From: Saturnia japonica
Taxonomy: Eukaryota > Arthropoda > Insecta > Lepidoptera > Saturniidae
Assembly: GCA_033032175.1 (NCBI GenBank)
Contig: CM065307.1
Location: 744,001-808,000 of the forward strand
Length of the DNA: 64,000 nt
Reading direction: 5' to 3'
Numbering within the stretch: the first letter of the stretch is position 1; each line of letters begins with the position of its first letter. The translations under genes and the position numbers were made by a program. The notes beneath the pieces are model-generated. The model was not told the origin of the DNA. It ran no database searches and worked only from the letters and a program-made list of their open reading frames with translations. Below are positions 1 through 10,882 of the stretch, in pieces.

Positions 1-37
1 TTAAATAAACTATTTAGATAAATATACTTAATTAAAG

Positions 38-642
38 ACAGTCAAAACCGTTTACTGCGACATCGTTTAGAACATGCCGGTTATAATAACCTAGAACAAA
101 GGTCCCGGCTGAATGCTATATGACCGCCTTATTAAAAACATTGCTTTATACGACATTGCTAATAACGACATATCTCATAAAACGACCACATTTAACTAAT
201 ATTTCGGAGAATTAGATCTGTTTGGACGACCGGCTAAGCTGTATTGTAAACAATTTGAATAGGTATCCACATTTGTCTTCAATGGCTATTAAAATCAGGA
301 AAGAAAACAATAGGATTTAGTTTAGTGTAGGGTCTTTTCTAATTCTTAGAAACAAAACACGTGCATGCAGTAGAGTCAAGACATTATTCGAAGGCTACGG
401 ACCAGATGAAATTTTTAACGCAGACGAAACTGGACTTTCTTACAATATGAAACCAGACAAGACTTTAAAGTTCAAAGGAGATAATTGTTCGGGAGGAATA
501 TGCATTGTACTTATGTGTAATAAACAAAATGTACATAGATAAATAAATATATTTTTCCAATAATTCCCTATCGATTTGTTTGTACTTGCACGATACACAT
601 TAAACATTACCGGTTGTTACGACTATCGGTTTTTACGACTGT
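38..642 (+). mobile_element. Decayed pogo/Tigger-like DNA transposon, internally deleted
   Basis: Imperfect terminal inverted repeats bracket about 605 bp: the left end begins ACAGTCAAAACCG and the right end, read in reverse complement, begins ACAGTCGTAAAAACCG. Between them, about 366-505 on the plus strand translates to a stretch containing EIFNADETGLSYNM followed by PDKTLKFKGDNCSGG. This is the hallmark block around the second part of the DDE core in Tigger/pogo/jerky transposases (DE.fNaDETgl...P.kTl..kG). The rest of the transposase is gone and stops follow at once, so this is a dead internal-deletion copy. Family assignment is from motif memory. Confidence 0.6.
366..505 (+). pseudogene. 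Tigger/jerky-type transposase fragment
   Basis: About 46 codons are readable without a stop: SKTLFEGYGPDEIFNADETG and onward to a CSGG end. The NADETG motif holds one of the catalytic acidic residues of the DDE domain. Both the N-terminal DNA-binding CENP-B-like domain and the final acidic residue are absent. It lies inside the inverted-repeat boundaries at 38 and 642, so it is the remnant of that element's own gene. Confidence 0.6.
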
Positions 643-1510
643 ATTTAGATGAATGTTACTTTACTAATTGCACCAAGTATTGATTGGTAGCGTTTTTCTG
701 TAATCTGAAAATAATAAATATTAAACAATTTAAATGTATGTACAATATGTAATACAAATACATTTATATTATTTTCTATCAGTTTACTGAGAAAATTTAA
801 TTTTGTATAAAGTGCCATCTATTGAGACAAGTAAATATTTTCAGTAAAAATTATCCATAAGAGTAGGGCAAACCGCGTGGTATTAAAAATGAGCAGCAGA
901 TAGCGTTGTAACTAGTGAATATATTATTTATATCTATCCAAGGAATAATACTCATCTGTGAAATTTACAATACTTACCTAATTTAAAGCCATCTTATTAT
1001 TCTAATATCTGGGGGTGGTTACGCCTTGGGGAGTAAAATCGCACTCGGGGGTAATCCAGCTAGGGAAAAGTTACAAATTCAATGAGGCGGTGAAAAACTC
1101 TTATAAAAAGTTCGATTCCGTCATCAGGAATCATTCCATTAAAATAGCAAAAATGCATAGACAATAATAACCAGTATTTATTTCGACTGCTATATACCTA
1201 TACTTATCATTTTAAAAAATAACATTTTTTTTTAATGCAAAACGTCAATGTCATGTTTTATGCAAGAACCTAATATTTGTGTGCAATTTATTATGATGAA
1301 TGAATAATCTTTGTAATATAAATTTTAGGGTAGTGGTTTAAAATGAGTTTTCCTAATAGGTCATAGAGTAACAGGACTGAAAGGGTTAGGAACCTGAGGT
1401 TGCAAATCATATCATTATGTGAATGATAGTGATGTCTGGAAGCGAGTCCCTCTCTGTGCATCCACTAAATTATTATTATTGTACCTGCTAAATTACAGTT
1501 AACAAAAAAA
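643..1510. other. No gene seen
   Basis: AT-rich sequence with no long open frame, splice-bounded exon or terminal repeat that I can support. Confidence 0.6.
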
Positions 1511-1511
1511 A

Positions 1512-1660
1512 AATAAGATAAACCCCATCGAGTTTCTTATCGGTTCTTCTCGATGTCTGGGATATTTTCCGAACCGGCAGTAGTATTTTGACGTTCCTAA
1601 GTGCCTTCTTAGGGCCTAAATTGAAATAAAGATTATTTTGATTTTGATAAAAACAGCATC
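1512..1660 (+). repeat. LINE-type 3' tail repeat
   Basis: The stretch runs from CCCCATCGAGTTTCTTATCG through GAACCGGCAGTAGTATTTTG and ends with AATAAAGATTATTTTGATTT. It matches my memory of an abundant lepidopteran non-LTR 3' tail. It has no coding content. Confidence 0.5.
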
Positions 1661-2600
1661 TGTATCAAAATAAATGGGCGTTCATATTTAGAGGAGTCAT
1701 GAGCGGTTTGAAACCAAATCTTTTACCACAACTTCGAGGGGCTCCACTAAAGTGCAAATTTCCAGGATAAAAAAAATCCCATTTAATCAAATAAAAAATG
1801 GTCGAGGTTTGCTGTTGTGCGCACATCACACAAAAACTACTGAATATATTGTAACGATTTTTTTTAAATTTTACAACTTGGGTATCCTGTAAAAAAATCA
1901 CGATATCTTCTGTCATCCACGTGATCGAAGACGCGGGCCAGCTAATGGGTAATAAAAAAATTGTGATGATTCACCTCCTAATTATAATATTAAGCCTAAA
2001 TTTTTACATTTTGTCTCTCGTCATTTTGAACGAAAAAAAATTTTTTTTTTGCCACTTTTAATTAGTTAGCTACGCTGTCTAAGAAATGAAACAACCATAA
2101 TTATCAATGTAGTTTTATTAAACAGCCTCGATAGACAATCATTACGATAAATTATAGGATCAATACAAAATACTGATTACAAAATGAGGTAAAAACAACG
2201 CAAAAGTGATAAGAAACCCTAATGTGCTTAGTGCCAAACTGAAAATTGGAGTCACCGATACAAAAAAAAATCAAGTGCAAAAAAGAAAAATAAAACCATT
2301 GTTGTTAAATTTGACGAAAAAAAATTTTTTTTTTCTAAAGTGTGACCAACTTGTCAGCGAGATTCACGGATCAACGTAACTCCAATTTCTACGCATTCAA
2401 GAAACTACAAATATAATAAATATAGTACTTAGTAGTTATTGTAAATATCACGTTTTCTCTTGAACAGAAATGTATCACAAATTATTTGCAGTTCAAAAAT
2501 GCGGCGATCAATATAAGTTGTTAATATATAAACTAAATAGGGACTACATTTAGATATCGTTCAGTGGCTAACCGGGTGCGCGTAGCTACATGAAAAAAAT
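1661..2600. other. No gene seen; A/T block pairs
   Basis: Two nearly identical A8T10 blocks preceded by CG sit about 285 bp apart (2031 and 2317). There is no coding signal. The sequence lies downstream of the peroxiredoxin 3' end. Confidence 0.5.
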
Positions 2601-2621
2601 AATAATCAAACACAAAATTGT

Positions 2622-2627
2622 TTTATT
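2622..2627 (-). promoter_or_regulatory. Candidate poly(A) signal of the peroxiredoxin gene
   Basis: On the minus strand this reads AATAAA, about 260 nt past the peroxiredoxin stop codon. A second AATAAA overlaps the stop itself (2885-2890), so which one is used cannot be told from sequence. Confidence 0.3.
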
Positions 2628-2888
2628 TAGAAATATATTTTTTTGTTTGTCAGTAGTAGCATAATTCGCAAATCGACACTATTTTATGTGTAATAAAGTG
2701 ACTGATTTGTTCTCTTCTAAATGACGCAAGTTAAACAATGAAATAAAAAATAAATAAATAATTAATATACTCGACTAAACAAAAACACATTTGAAAAAGC
2801 TTAGAACCAAATAAAATCGAGCAGTGGGAAAAGTTTCATGTGACAATATCTAAAATATAGTGTTTTTTTTTTAGAGTAATGTGGTTTA

Positions 2889-5800
2889 TTAGTTTGCATC
2901 TACGAAGTACTCCTTCGCAGCCTTTGTGTTCGGCTTGATGGTCTTGGAGCCGGGCTGCCAGTTCGCGGGGCAGACTTCACCGTTCTTGTCAGTGAACTGG
3001 AACGCTTGCACTAGCCGCAGGGTCTCCTCAACGGACCTGGTTATATCAATAATAACGATTTTATAATCCATACACATGAGTTTTTTCAGGGGTCCATAGT
3101 GAACAAGGAAGCATTAACACACGTCTTTCATTAAAATTTTATAAAAAAAAAATCTGAAGTCTAGTCTGATGAATAGGCTTTATAAAAAAATATACCTACC
3201 TATATGTTGTATTTTATCTATACAATTAATAAAATTGAAGTGTCTGTTTGTAATGTCAAAATAACAGTTTTTTTACTAAATGCATATGAAAGTATATACA
3301 CCTTTATCAAAAACCCATTTTAAATTTTTTTGTCTCTCTGAAAGAATTTGGTTTCCGTACAAATAAAAAAAGCTTACATGGCTTACGCTGAGTAAACCAT
3401 AAGGTATATAGCAAATTAATGCAGTACATAATTGTAGACATAGGACCTACAACAAAGGCAGCAAGGGTATACATCTATCTTCTAAGGAACACCCACAATA
3501 AGCATTTTTGCCTTTAAAATAGCCGGGAGCGGGGGAGCAAGATTCGCGCGGGCATTCTGTAGTCCATGTGAGCAAAGCCGCGTGCACAGCTAGTTTATAA
3601 TAAATTTTGACTACATTGAGAAAATCCGAAATGTCCCTAGACAGTCGTTCTCTCCGTCTGTATGCGCCTTATCAAAACTATTTTTTGATTATTTGTTCCG
3701 TTTGCCAAACATTTAGCTTTAAAGTACAATTTTTTGTTAGAGTCAAGTGCCTCGAGGGCTAAATTAATTAGAAAGAAAGATAGAAAAATTATTTATTGTC
3801 ACAAAGATACACAAACAAAAATATTAAATTAACAAAAAACTAATAAAACAAAATGAAGACAAATAAACGAAAAAAAAACATGTGTGCAGTACACACGCGG
3901 TAAAAGTGAAAAATACTCCACGCTGGCTATGACTCCATTCCCCAAGGCTTCGTAATACGCAGGAACAGATTCACGTACAAAGAGAATACTGACATTTTAG
4001 GAAAGACTGTATAATATACTCGTATCTTATTCTGTTGCAGGCTTAACCCTATAGATGTATACAATGCGCACGTCTCTTTTTCGTTTCCTCGAGTTTGAAA
4101 TCACAACGGTGCTAAAGAAGTTTTCATTTCAATAACTGGCAATAATTTGAAAATCTCAGAGATTACGCGCTTATAGTAGCAAGAACAAAAACAAAAAATA
4201 ATAATATAAGTACCTAGTAGAATAAGTAAGCAAGCCCGGAAATTACGGTCGGCCAAGAATTAAATTAAATTTTGAATGCGGTCGACAGACTTTCTCAGAT
4301 GTTTGCTTTTCTAAGGTTATTACTTTTAAATTTAAAAGCGAAATAACATTTAAAACGCAAGGAGGAGATATATCATTCCAAATATTTGACGCTCTTTTTG
4401 ATTAATTACTTAAAGTCCTCAACTAAAAATACGGAATAGAACGTGTAGGTATTTAAAAATTAACAATGACACAAAAAAATATCACTTTTATTTCGAGTGC
4501 GTGCGTGACATACCAAGTATTCGTTGATAACGAATGTGATAATAAAACCTATTAATGACTTTCGTTTGTACATAATATATGTATTAGTATAATCTGTCAG
4601 TAAATCCGATATACTAAATGCATTTTATGATTTAGATGGAATATAAATTTTACGAGAGATTAGACAAACTTCATATTGGTAACGGAATTTACGTCACATG
4701 GTAAATAAATTAACGTAAATGAATGTATACTTGCGCAACATTACATTTAACTCAGCATTAAACAAAATTAGTTAATTACTTACCATATGGCCTCATAAAT
4801 GGATTTATCATAATAAACCCATTTAGGGACAACTTGCACGAGATATATGTACGCGATTTAGTTTAAAAAAATTAGCGAATCGGTTAAGCAATCTCTGCGT
4901 TCCGTTTCACGTTCTGACCAATAAAATATCATTGGTCTTGACAAGTTTCATAACCAGAAAAGCGCGATGAGTGCGATTACTTAAAAACTTATGCATAGAA
5001 TGAAACGTGCACAGTTGGATGCCATTGTTTATTGTCTGTGAAAGTCAAATAAATAAAACAAAAATAGTGTATTCGAATGCGACGACTTACATTAAAAAAA
5101 AATGTGAATAGTAAAAGTGTTAATATACCACGCCGGTCCCTATAATGTCCCTGTTCCTTTATTCGAATATTTTTTATACATAATTTATATGTTTAAATTT
5201 CATAACAAGTCACTACTTAAACTTGTTTATTAGCGCTAAATAGCCATTTTTGGTTCTTTAACTTTGACAGTTTGTTGTACATATTCAGACACTAATTTTT
5301 CTTTGTGAAAGATGCTAATTTTGTTTAAACACTTTAAATGTGTTGTCACTAAAAAGAAGCAGTGAAGGACTTCCGACAGAAGTGAAAACTCAATATTGAA
5401 ATTTTAAACCAATTACAGTCTGAATTATTGCAGAGCATGTCGGTGACGCAAAATCACAAGATTTTAACCATCTAAAAAGTCAAACACGCATATGATACAG
5501 TCGAGTGTATACAATGTATTCGTGTGTATATACGTATATATGTACACAGGTCGCTATACTACGCGTTGCTAGTCTGACGCAAGCGTAATACGTCACGAGC
5601 ATGTCGAGGTTATCGGTGACGCGAACCCATAAGTTTTCCTCTACCAAAAATCACTCAACACGGCTAAAAAATATTTGACTTCAAAAATAATTCCAATAAA
5701 TGTGCTTGTGTCCGGATATTCAAAGTAACAACCCTGACAAAAAAAACGAAAAATGCTTGTTAATCCAATCGTCTTAAGCAACCGCTTGGTGAAAAATCTC

Positions 5801-8800
5801 GTTCCTAATACGGCGGCTTATTCAAGAAAATATTTAAAAAAAAAACAAGAATGAAGAAAAATGTAACGACTACGTAACAGTTGAACTTAGGTATTTTTTA
5901 ATTGCTCTGAAAATGTGCGGCGTCGATGATTTTATTTTATTTGAATTTAAAAATGTTTGATAAAAAAACCGTGAATTAAAAAAAAAGTGATTTATAAGAA
6001 CTATGCATAATAGACACGCGAAAGTTTTACTCTTGCATTTGAATCGATTCAAACTATAAGAATCTGTAATAAAAATAGGGATGCCACAAAATTGGCTCCA
6101 ATAAAACATCCCGAGTGAGGCAGAGGGGGAAACATTTTAAAGAGGAAGCTCACCGTCCGACGGGCAGATCGTTGACGGTGATCTGGCGCAGGTTCTGCTT
6201 ATCATCGATGATGAAGAGGCCACGGAACGGGATGCCGGTCTCCTCGTCGAGCACGCCGTAGTCGCGCGCGATGCGGTGCGACTTGTCGCTCAGAATCGGA
6301 ATGTTCATCGGGCCGAGTCCGCCTGGAACATTACAATATCTATATTAACAAATATATACTGCTGTGTGTCTTAGCAGCAATGATGGTTCAGTCGGTAGCG
6401 TGTACGGATTCCGCGTCGATCGACGTGAGTTCGAATCCCGAAAATATTGTAAAGAAACCATAGCATGATGGTAGGTAGGGCTTTTTCTAATGCCCGCCTG
6501 GCTAGCTACCACCCTCGAGTTGAAAATCTGTCGCTAAACGGCTAAAGGTGTGTTCCGGCAGCTGCACTTGAGAGCAAGTCTTCCACTAGGCTTAGCGTGC
6601 CACCATCCTGGGCCACATCGTCACTTAAGATCGTGTGAGATTGTGGCTACATCGCTAAACCTATAAAGATAAAAAAAAACTTTTGCAACCAAGTTCCAAA
6701 GTTGGAGATTACCTGGAGCAAACAGATAGACAGTCAGACAATCGAAAATTAAAAAAAAAAATTTTTTTTTTTGTTATAAGTACTGTATATACTTTCATAT
6801 GCATTTAGTAAAAAGTTTTTATTTTGACATTACAAACAGACATTTAATTTATTTGTATAGATATATTTGTACATGTATTTTTTTTTTACAAACTACCTAC
6901 CTGATAGGCGCCTATTATAAAGGATTCACTAACCAAGAATATTGCAAATAAGTATAATTTTTGGCTGTCCATTTATATGTCCGAATTTATCTCGATTACA
7001 TTCTCAAACATTTTCTCTATGAAATTTTATTGTAGCTCGGGGTAAGTACGAAATATCCGTTCCATACAAAATATTTCTGTTCGAAGAACCATATATTATA
7101 TTAGTTTGTAAACTTTAATCATAAATGAATTTTTACTTCTGATTTATGGTTAGATTTATTACTTTTCATTAGAGAACAATACGGCATTATATAATTTATA
7201 GTGTGTAATACAAAATAGATAAGACAAACAAAAAAAAACCGAAACTTACTTTTGTCCTTTACAAAATGCATATACTGCGTTATAATCAGGAATTTCATCA
7301 GAAAACGCATAGTTTTTTCGCTATATATAGCCTCCGTTATGTTTGTCCTTCGTGCGATGATGCCGATTGATAAAATATTTGATGAGAATCGTAACCTTAC
7401 CTCTTCAAAATTTGGATATATTAGTTGATTGACCCATGCATGTGTTTAAAACGTTGAAATCAAATTAACGGTAGGGATGAGCGATATAAAAAAAAAACAT
7501 CGATATTGACATCAATTGACGTCCGATATAAATCAAAACGAAAGCATCGATGTTTTGGTGCTCTCTAAAAGGATGAGTTTTATTTTTTGAATGCTACATC
7601 TAAGAGTTTTAACATTTTGCTTGCCTGTGGATCTATGAACTCAATTTTACAACACACAAATTTAGAAACATCGATGGTTTTTCATCCTAACATCGATAAT
7701 CACTAAATAACAGCAAGTAAAAAAAATTTTTGAATGAAAATAAGTTACCTTGTTTACGGGGCGTATTGATCCAGGACAAGTGAGTGAAGTGCGAGTCTGT
7801 GGAGGCAGCGATCACTTCGCAGCCGATCTTGCGGAAATCGTCGGCGCGCTCGGAAAACGCAATTATCTCCGTCGGGCACACGAACGTACTATGTGCGGGA
7901 GAGAGACAGAGCTAATGAACACGTCATCGGTGTTGAGATCACAGTGTGAACAATATAAGTATTTATTAATATATCGATTAATCGATACACAATTGTACTA
8001 TCAAACAATCGATAGTCGGGACTTGTTAAACTATTTAAGCTCGTCGATTAATATAACATTAGCGAACGCAAGATGCTTTGTTACTTCTACCGCCATTTAA
8101 AATACCATATTCATCCTTCCGTTTGTGTCTTTTTCTAGTCGCCATAGACGTACTAAGAAACAATCGATAAACTGATAATATCTTTACAAATCAATCGATT
8201 CAAGCAAAGAGTGCATAAGCATTCAATAGTTAAGCGCGATACATCGTCGGTCTCATCTTTACTTACCATCAGGTAAGATCGAGACCAAGAGCATACCTGT
8301 ACTGCACAAAAAAAAGAAGCGAATTATAGCCAGACGTTTATTTAGGATAAAATAAAAAATGTATACTCCTCTATAAATTTATATTCAAACATATCGAACA
8401 TCTTAGAAAACCTGTTGTAAAATGTTTTCATGCATGTAGAAGAGGCCTTTGTGTAATTTGAATACTCATAAATATATTTAAAAATATTCCAATTGTTTCA
8501 CAGTACTATTTAAACGTTTTTTAAATAATTGCTTTTCTAGGTAAGTATATGATTTGTCCAGTAATTATGCATACATATATACGATAGATAACAAGTCAAT
8601 ACGTTCCCAGTATTTTACCAATTTAATGGGTTACTAACAAGAAAAACAAATCACAGATCTAATCATGCGATACAATAAAAAAGTTACGTTTCTTCTCACT
8701 ATTTAAAAAATTAGTATACACTGAAATAATTTAAATGTATTTACCATTCACGTATAAAAAAGTATTTGAGATATTTGGTTTTATCTAACAAAGGATTAGT

Positions 8801-8973
8801 TGACGAGGTTCTAGAATATTCTACACAAATACAGCTACTCACAAGTCTAGAGGATAGAAGAAAAGAACGACGTATTTGCCCTTGTAGTCCGAGAGAGCTA
8901 TATCTTTGAACTCCCCGTTGACAACAGCGGTCGTCTTGAACTGGGGAGCGGGCTTTGTCAGCTGGAGAGGCAT
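2889..8973 (-). CDS. Prx2: Typical 2-Cys peroxiredoxin (thioredoxin peroxidase), four coding exons
   Basis: Coding exons on the minus strand are 8973-8843, 7888-7749, 6322-6154 and 3036-2889. All introns are GT-AG and the phases (2, 1, 2) join cleanly to 588 nt, giving 195 residues plus stop, the usual family length. The protein reduces hydrogen peroxide and organic peroxides using thioredoxin and is expected in the cytosol, since no signal or transit peptide is seen. The peroxidatic Cys48 sits in FTFVCPTE with Thr45, and Arg124 in IPFRGLF completes the active site. The resolving Cys169 is in [13 protein letters not shown] motif at 91-94 and a C-terminal YF (190-191) are the features linked to sensitivity to overoxidation. 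The ATG follows an acceptor (TTTCCAG) 10 nt upstream, so at least one noncoding 5' exon exists; I could not place it. Introns 1-3 are full of repeats. It is the closest match I know to lepidopteran thioredoxin peroxidase and Drosophila Jafrac1. Confidence 0.97.
3216..3597 (-). repeat. Interspersed repeat family A, in peroxiredoxin intron 3
   Basis: Family A is about 500 bp. In its own orientation it starts CTAGCTGTGCCCGCGG and ends with TTTTATTAATTGTATAGA, with an internal CATATGCATTTAGTAAAA block. This copy is reversed and lacks part of the middle. It probably represents a nonautonomous retroelement; I cannot name it. Confidence 0.7.
3598..5340. other. Intron 3 sequence, no gene seen
   Basis: Long AT-rich intronic sequence of the peroxiredoxin gene. 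No exon with conserved coding content or terminal-repeat element was recognised, apart from a single copy of the GAAATGAAAACTTC motif at 4117-4130. Confidence 0.55.
5690..6105 (+). repeat. Interspersed repeat family L, copy 1
   Basis: This shares a long, gapped similarity with 25990-26480. Shared blocks include TCTTAAGCAACCGC followed by TGGTGAAAAAT, an AATAGACA...GCG block, and a GCATTTGAAT...TTCAAACTAT block. It lies in peroxiredoxin intron 3, 50 bp from exon 3. Nature unknown. Confidence 0.6.
6374..6670 (+). mobile_element. tRNA-headed SINE, family 2, in intron 2
   Basis: It has an A-box-like GGTTCAGTCGGTAGCG and a B-box-like GAGTTCGAATCCCG. A tRNA-unrelated body follows, shared with 19007-19250 (GCTTTTTCTAATGCCCGCCT, CTTGAGA...AGTCTTCCACTAGG, CTTAGCGTG). 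The full tRNA-like head marks this as the more complete of the two copies. Confidence 0.75.
6690..6870 (+). repeat. Repeat family A, 5'-truncated copy
   Basis: Only the 3' third is present: a GGAGATTACCTGGAGCAAAC block, a homopolymer A/T stretch, TATACTTTCATATGCATTTA, and the terminal TTTATTTGTATAGATA. Intron 2 of the peroxiredoxin gene. Confidence 0.65.
7440..8240. repeat. Cluster of ATCGAT sites in peroxiredoxin introns 1 and 2
   Basis: ATCGAT occurs near 7499, 7547, 7672, 7693, 7974, 7981, 8008, 8162 and 8194, several within CATCGATRTT or TATCGATTAATCGATA contexts. That is far denser than elsewhere in the window. It may be debris of a palindromic element or a cluster of DRE-like sites. 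Confidence 0.45.
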
Positions 8974-9124
8974 TTTGTTGAAACTGGAAACCAAGAAATA
9001 CAATAAACGATAAATTAGATCCAGAGATGAATTTAAAAAAAAAACGCGGTAAATAAATAAAACAAAATCCACGGAACCCTCGATGCAAAGTCCGATTCGC
9101 ACTCGGCAGTTTTAAGTGACAGTT

Positions 9125-9963
9125 ACACTAAAAATACGATAAGAGATGCTCCAGTACGTTCTATAGATAGATATAGCGCGGAGCCTATCCGGGGCGATAT
9201 GGTGGTTGTATATCATGATATTATTTATGGCGTGACACTGAACCGTCAAGTTTATCGTCATGGTTCACAATGTCAGCACAGTTATATTTTTTTTATTTCA
9301 ACTGTAAACAATAACTTAATCATAGATAAGACGCATTGTATAATATTAATTAATACGTAGGTACATAAACCATAATCTAGTACTATTAAGTGAGCAATTC
9401 TTGTTTGTATACATATATATGGTTTCTCGGAAACGGCTTCAACAATTTGGATGAATTTCTGTATTTGGATAATGTATTACATTCCAAGTTAACCTAGCAT
9501 TCATCGCATCTCGGTCGCCCAGATGATAGATCAGGAATTTGAAACAATTTAAAAAATTAATAGACAATCCTTTGATAAAATAAAATCAAAATGATATACC
9601 TAATAAATCTAGTATGCAAGATAAGGTTTACAAAAAAAAATGGTGATGGTAATACATCATTCATCAACGACAATATGTTATTGCTGAATCATCATAATGA
9701 TATTTCAATTTCTACTACATACTTACATTTTATTACTTCAATTATATCTATCATGATAAATAAATTAGATTCACATTAAAAAATAACATCAAAATAAGGG
9801 TCTAATAACAAAAAGGCAGTAAGAAGAAACATATTTTTACGTAATTCACTCAAAATTTATAACACTGCCTATGTAGTTAGTTGTCTTGTGTAGTATAATG
9901 TTAGTAGTCGTCTAAGTTAAAAAATGTAAAATTAATAATTTCTATTTAAGCAATAAGTTGGTG
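9125..9963. other. Upstream region of the peroxiredoxin gene
   Basis: The flank immediately 5' of the gene (about 9090-9210) is more GC- and CpG-rich than its surroundings and is the likely promoter side. I could not identify a TATA box or a noncoding first exon with a consensus donor. The rest is AT-rich with no gene. Confidence 0.4.
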
Positions 9964-10520
9964 TTCAAGTATTACGTAACAAAATTTGGGGGGAGAGGGG
10001 TCTAGTAAAACGTTACGATGCGTAACAAGGACGAGAGGAGGGTTCGAACAACGCGTTACGTAACACTGTTGTTTTTAAAATTTAAATAAAAAAACTAGGC
10101 TATTAAAATTTCCCAAGATCGCAACCCTTTTCGTTTGTTTTACGGGGAATCCCTCGATTGTGTTGTACGTCATTTTTATTTTGCTCTCCAAAGTTGGTAA
10201 CCCTTTTAGTTTGTTTTACGGGGAATCCCACGACTGTATTGTAAGTTATTTTTATTTTGTTTTCATTGTGAGTATTCCTTAGTGTGAACGAAGAAGCACA
10301 TTGCTGTAGTCAAGTGTTGTTAAGGCGAGTTCATACTATAATGTCCTCAAAACAGGGAGATTTGCATCATCAGCTGTTTTTGGTCTATATGAGCTCTCAC
10401 GCTGATTTTCTGACATTAGTGTTACGTAATGTTTATGGATAGGGAGGGGAGTACATAAAAATGTTACGGCGCCTTACATTGGGTCAAAAATCTTCAAAAA
10501 TTGCGTTAAATAATACTTAA
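9964..10520. mobile_element. DNA element with TTACGTAAC-type ends and an internal tandem duplication
   Basis: The left end TTCAAGTATTACGTAAC matches imperfectly the reverse complement of the right end (TTAAGTATTATTTAACGC). TTACGTAA/TTACGTAAT motifs recur inside. A unit of about 75 bp is directly repeated at about 10118-10262; both units contain GTTTGTTTTACGGGGAATCC. A 33-codon plus-strand ORF (10341-10442, beginning MSSKQGDLHHQLFLVYMSS) sits between the repeat and the right end. Confidence 0.5.
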
Positions 10521-10882
10521 ACGCCCCCAAACCCGGTTGCGAACGAATAAAAAACGACATACTTGATACTAGCGAGCAAGACAACAAAATAGACAATGCA
10601 GTAACTACGAGGACTACCCCCAAATAAATTGGGATAATTGCCAGGAGAAAGAAGAAGAGAAGAATTTTCAGTTAATTAAAATTAATTTGCATTGGCATGT
10701 TTCTATAAACATGCTTGCTGCCTGAGATATTAGACCCCTAAAATGTGCTATGGTATCGAATATCGAGGTTTGGTATTCGATACTACGACCACCTATGTAA
10801 TGACTACTTATAACTTTAAAAAAGTTATCTGAGGTATAGAATATAATATGTATACACAACTATATTATAGGATTCTATAATA

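Noticed and set aside
2031..2335. Paired A8T10 blocks as element ends
   Set aside because: No further similarity flanks the homopolymers, so they are treated as simple sequence.
7750..8100. 116-codon plus-strand ORF opposite peroxiredoxin exon 2
   Set aside because: Most of its coding look comes from the antisense of a conserved exon; the remainder is intron with ATCGAT repeats.
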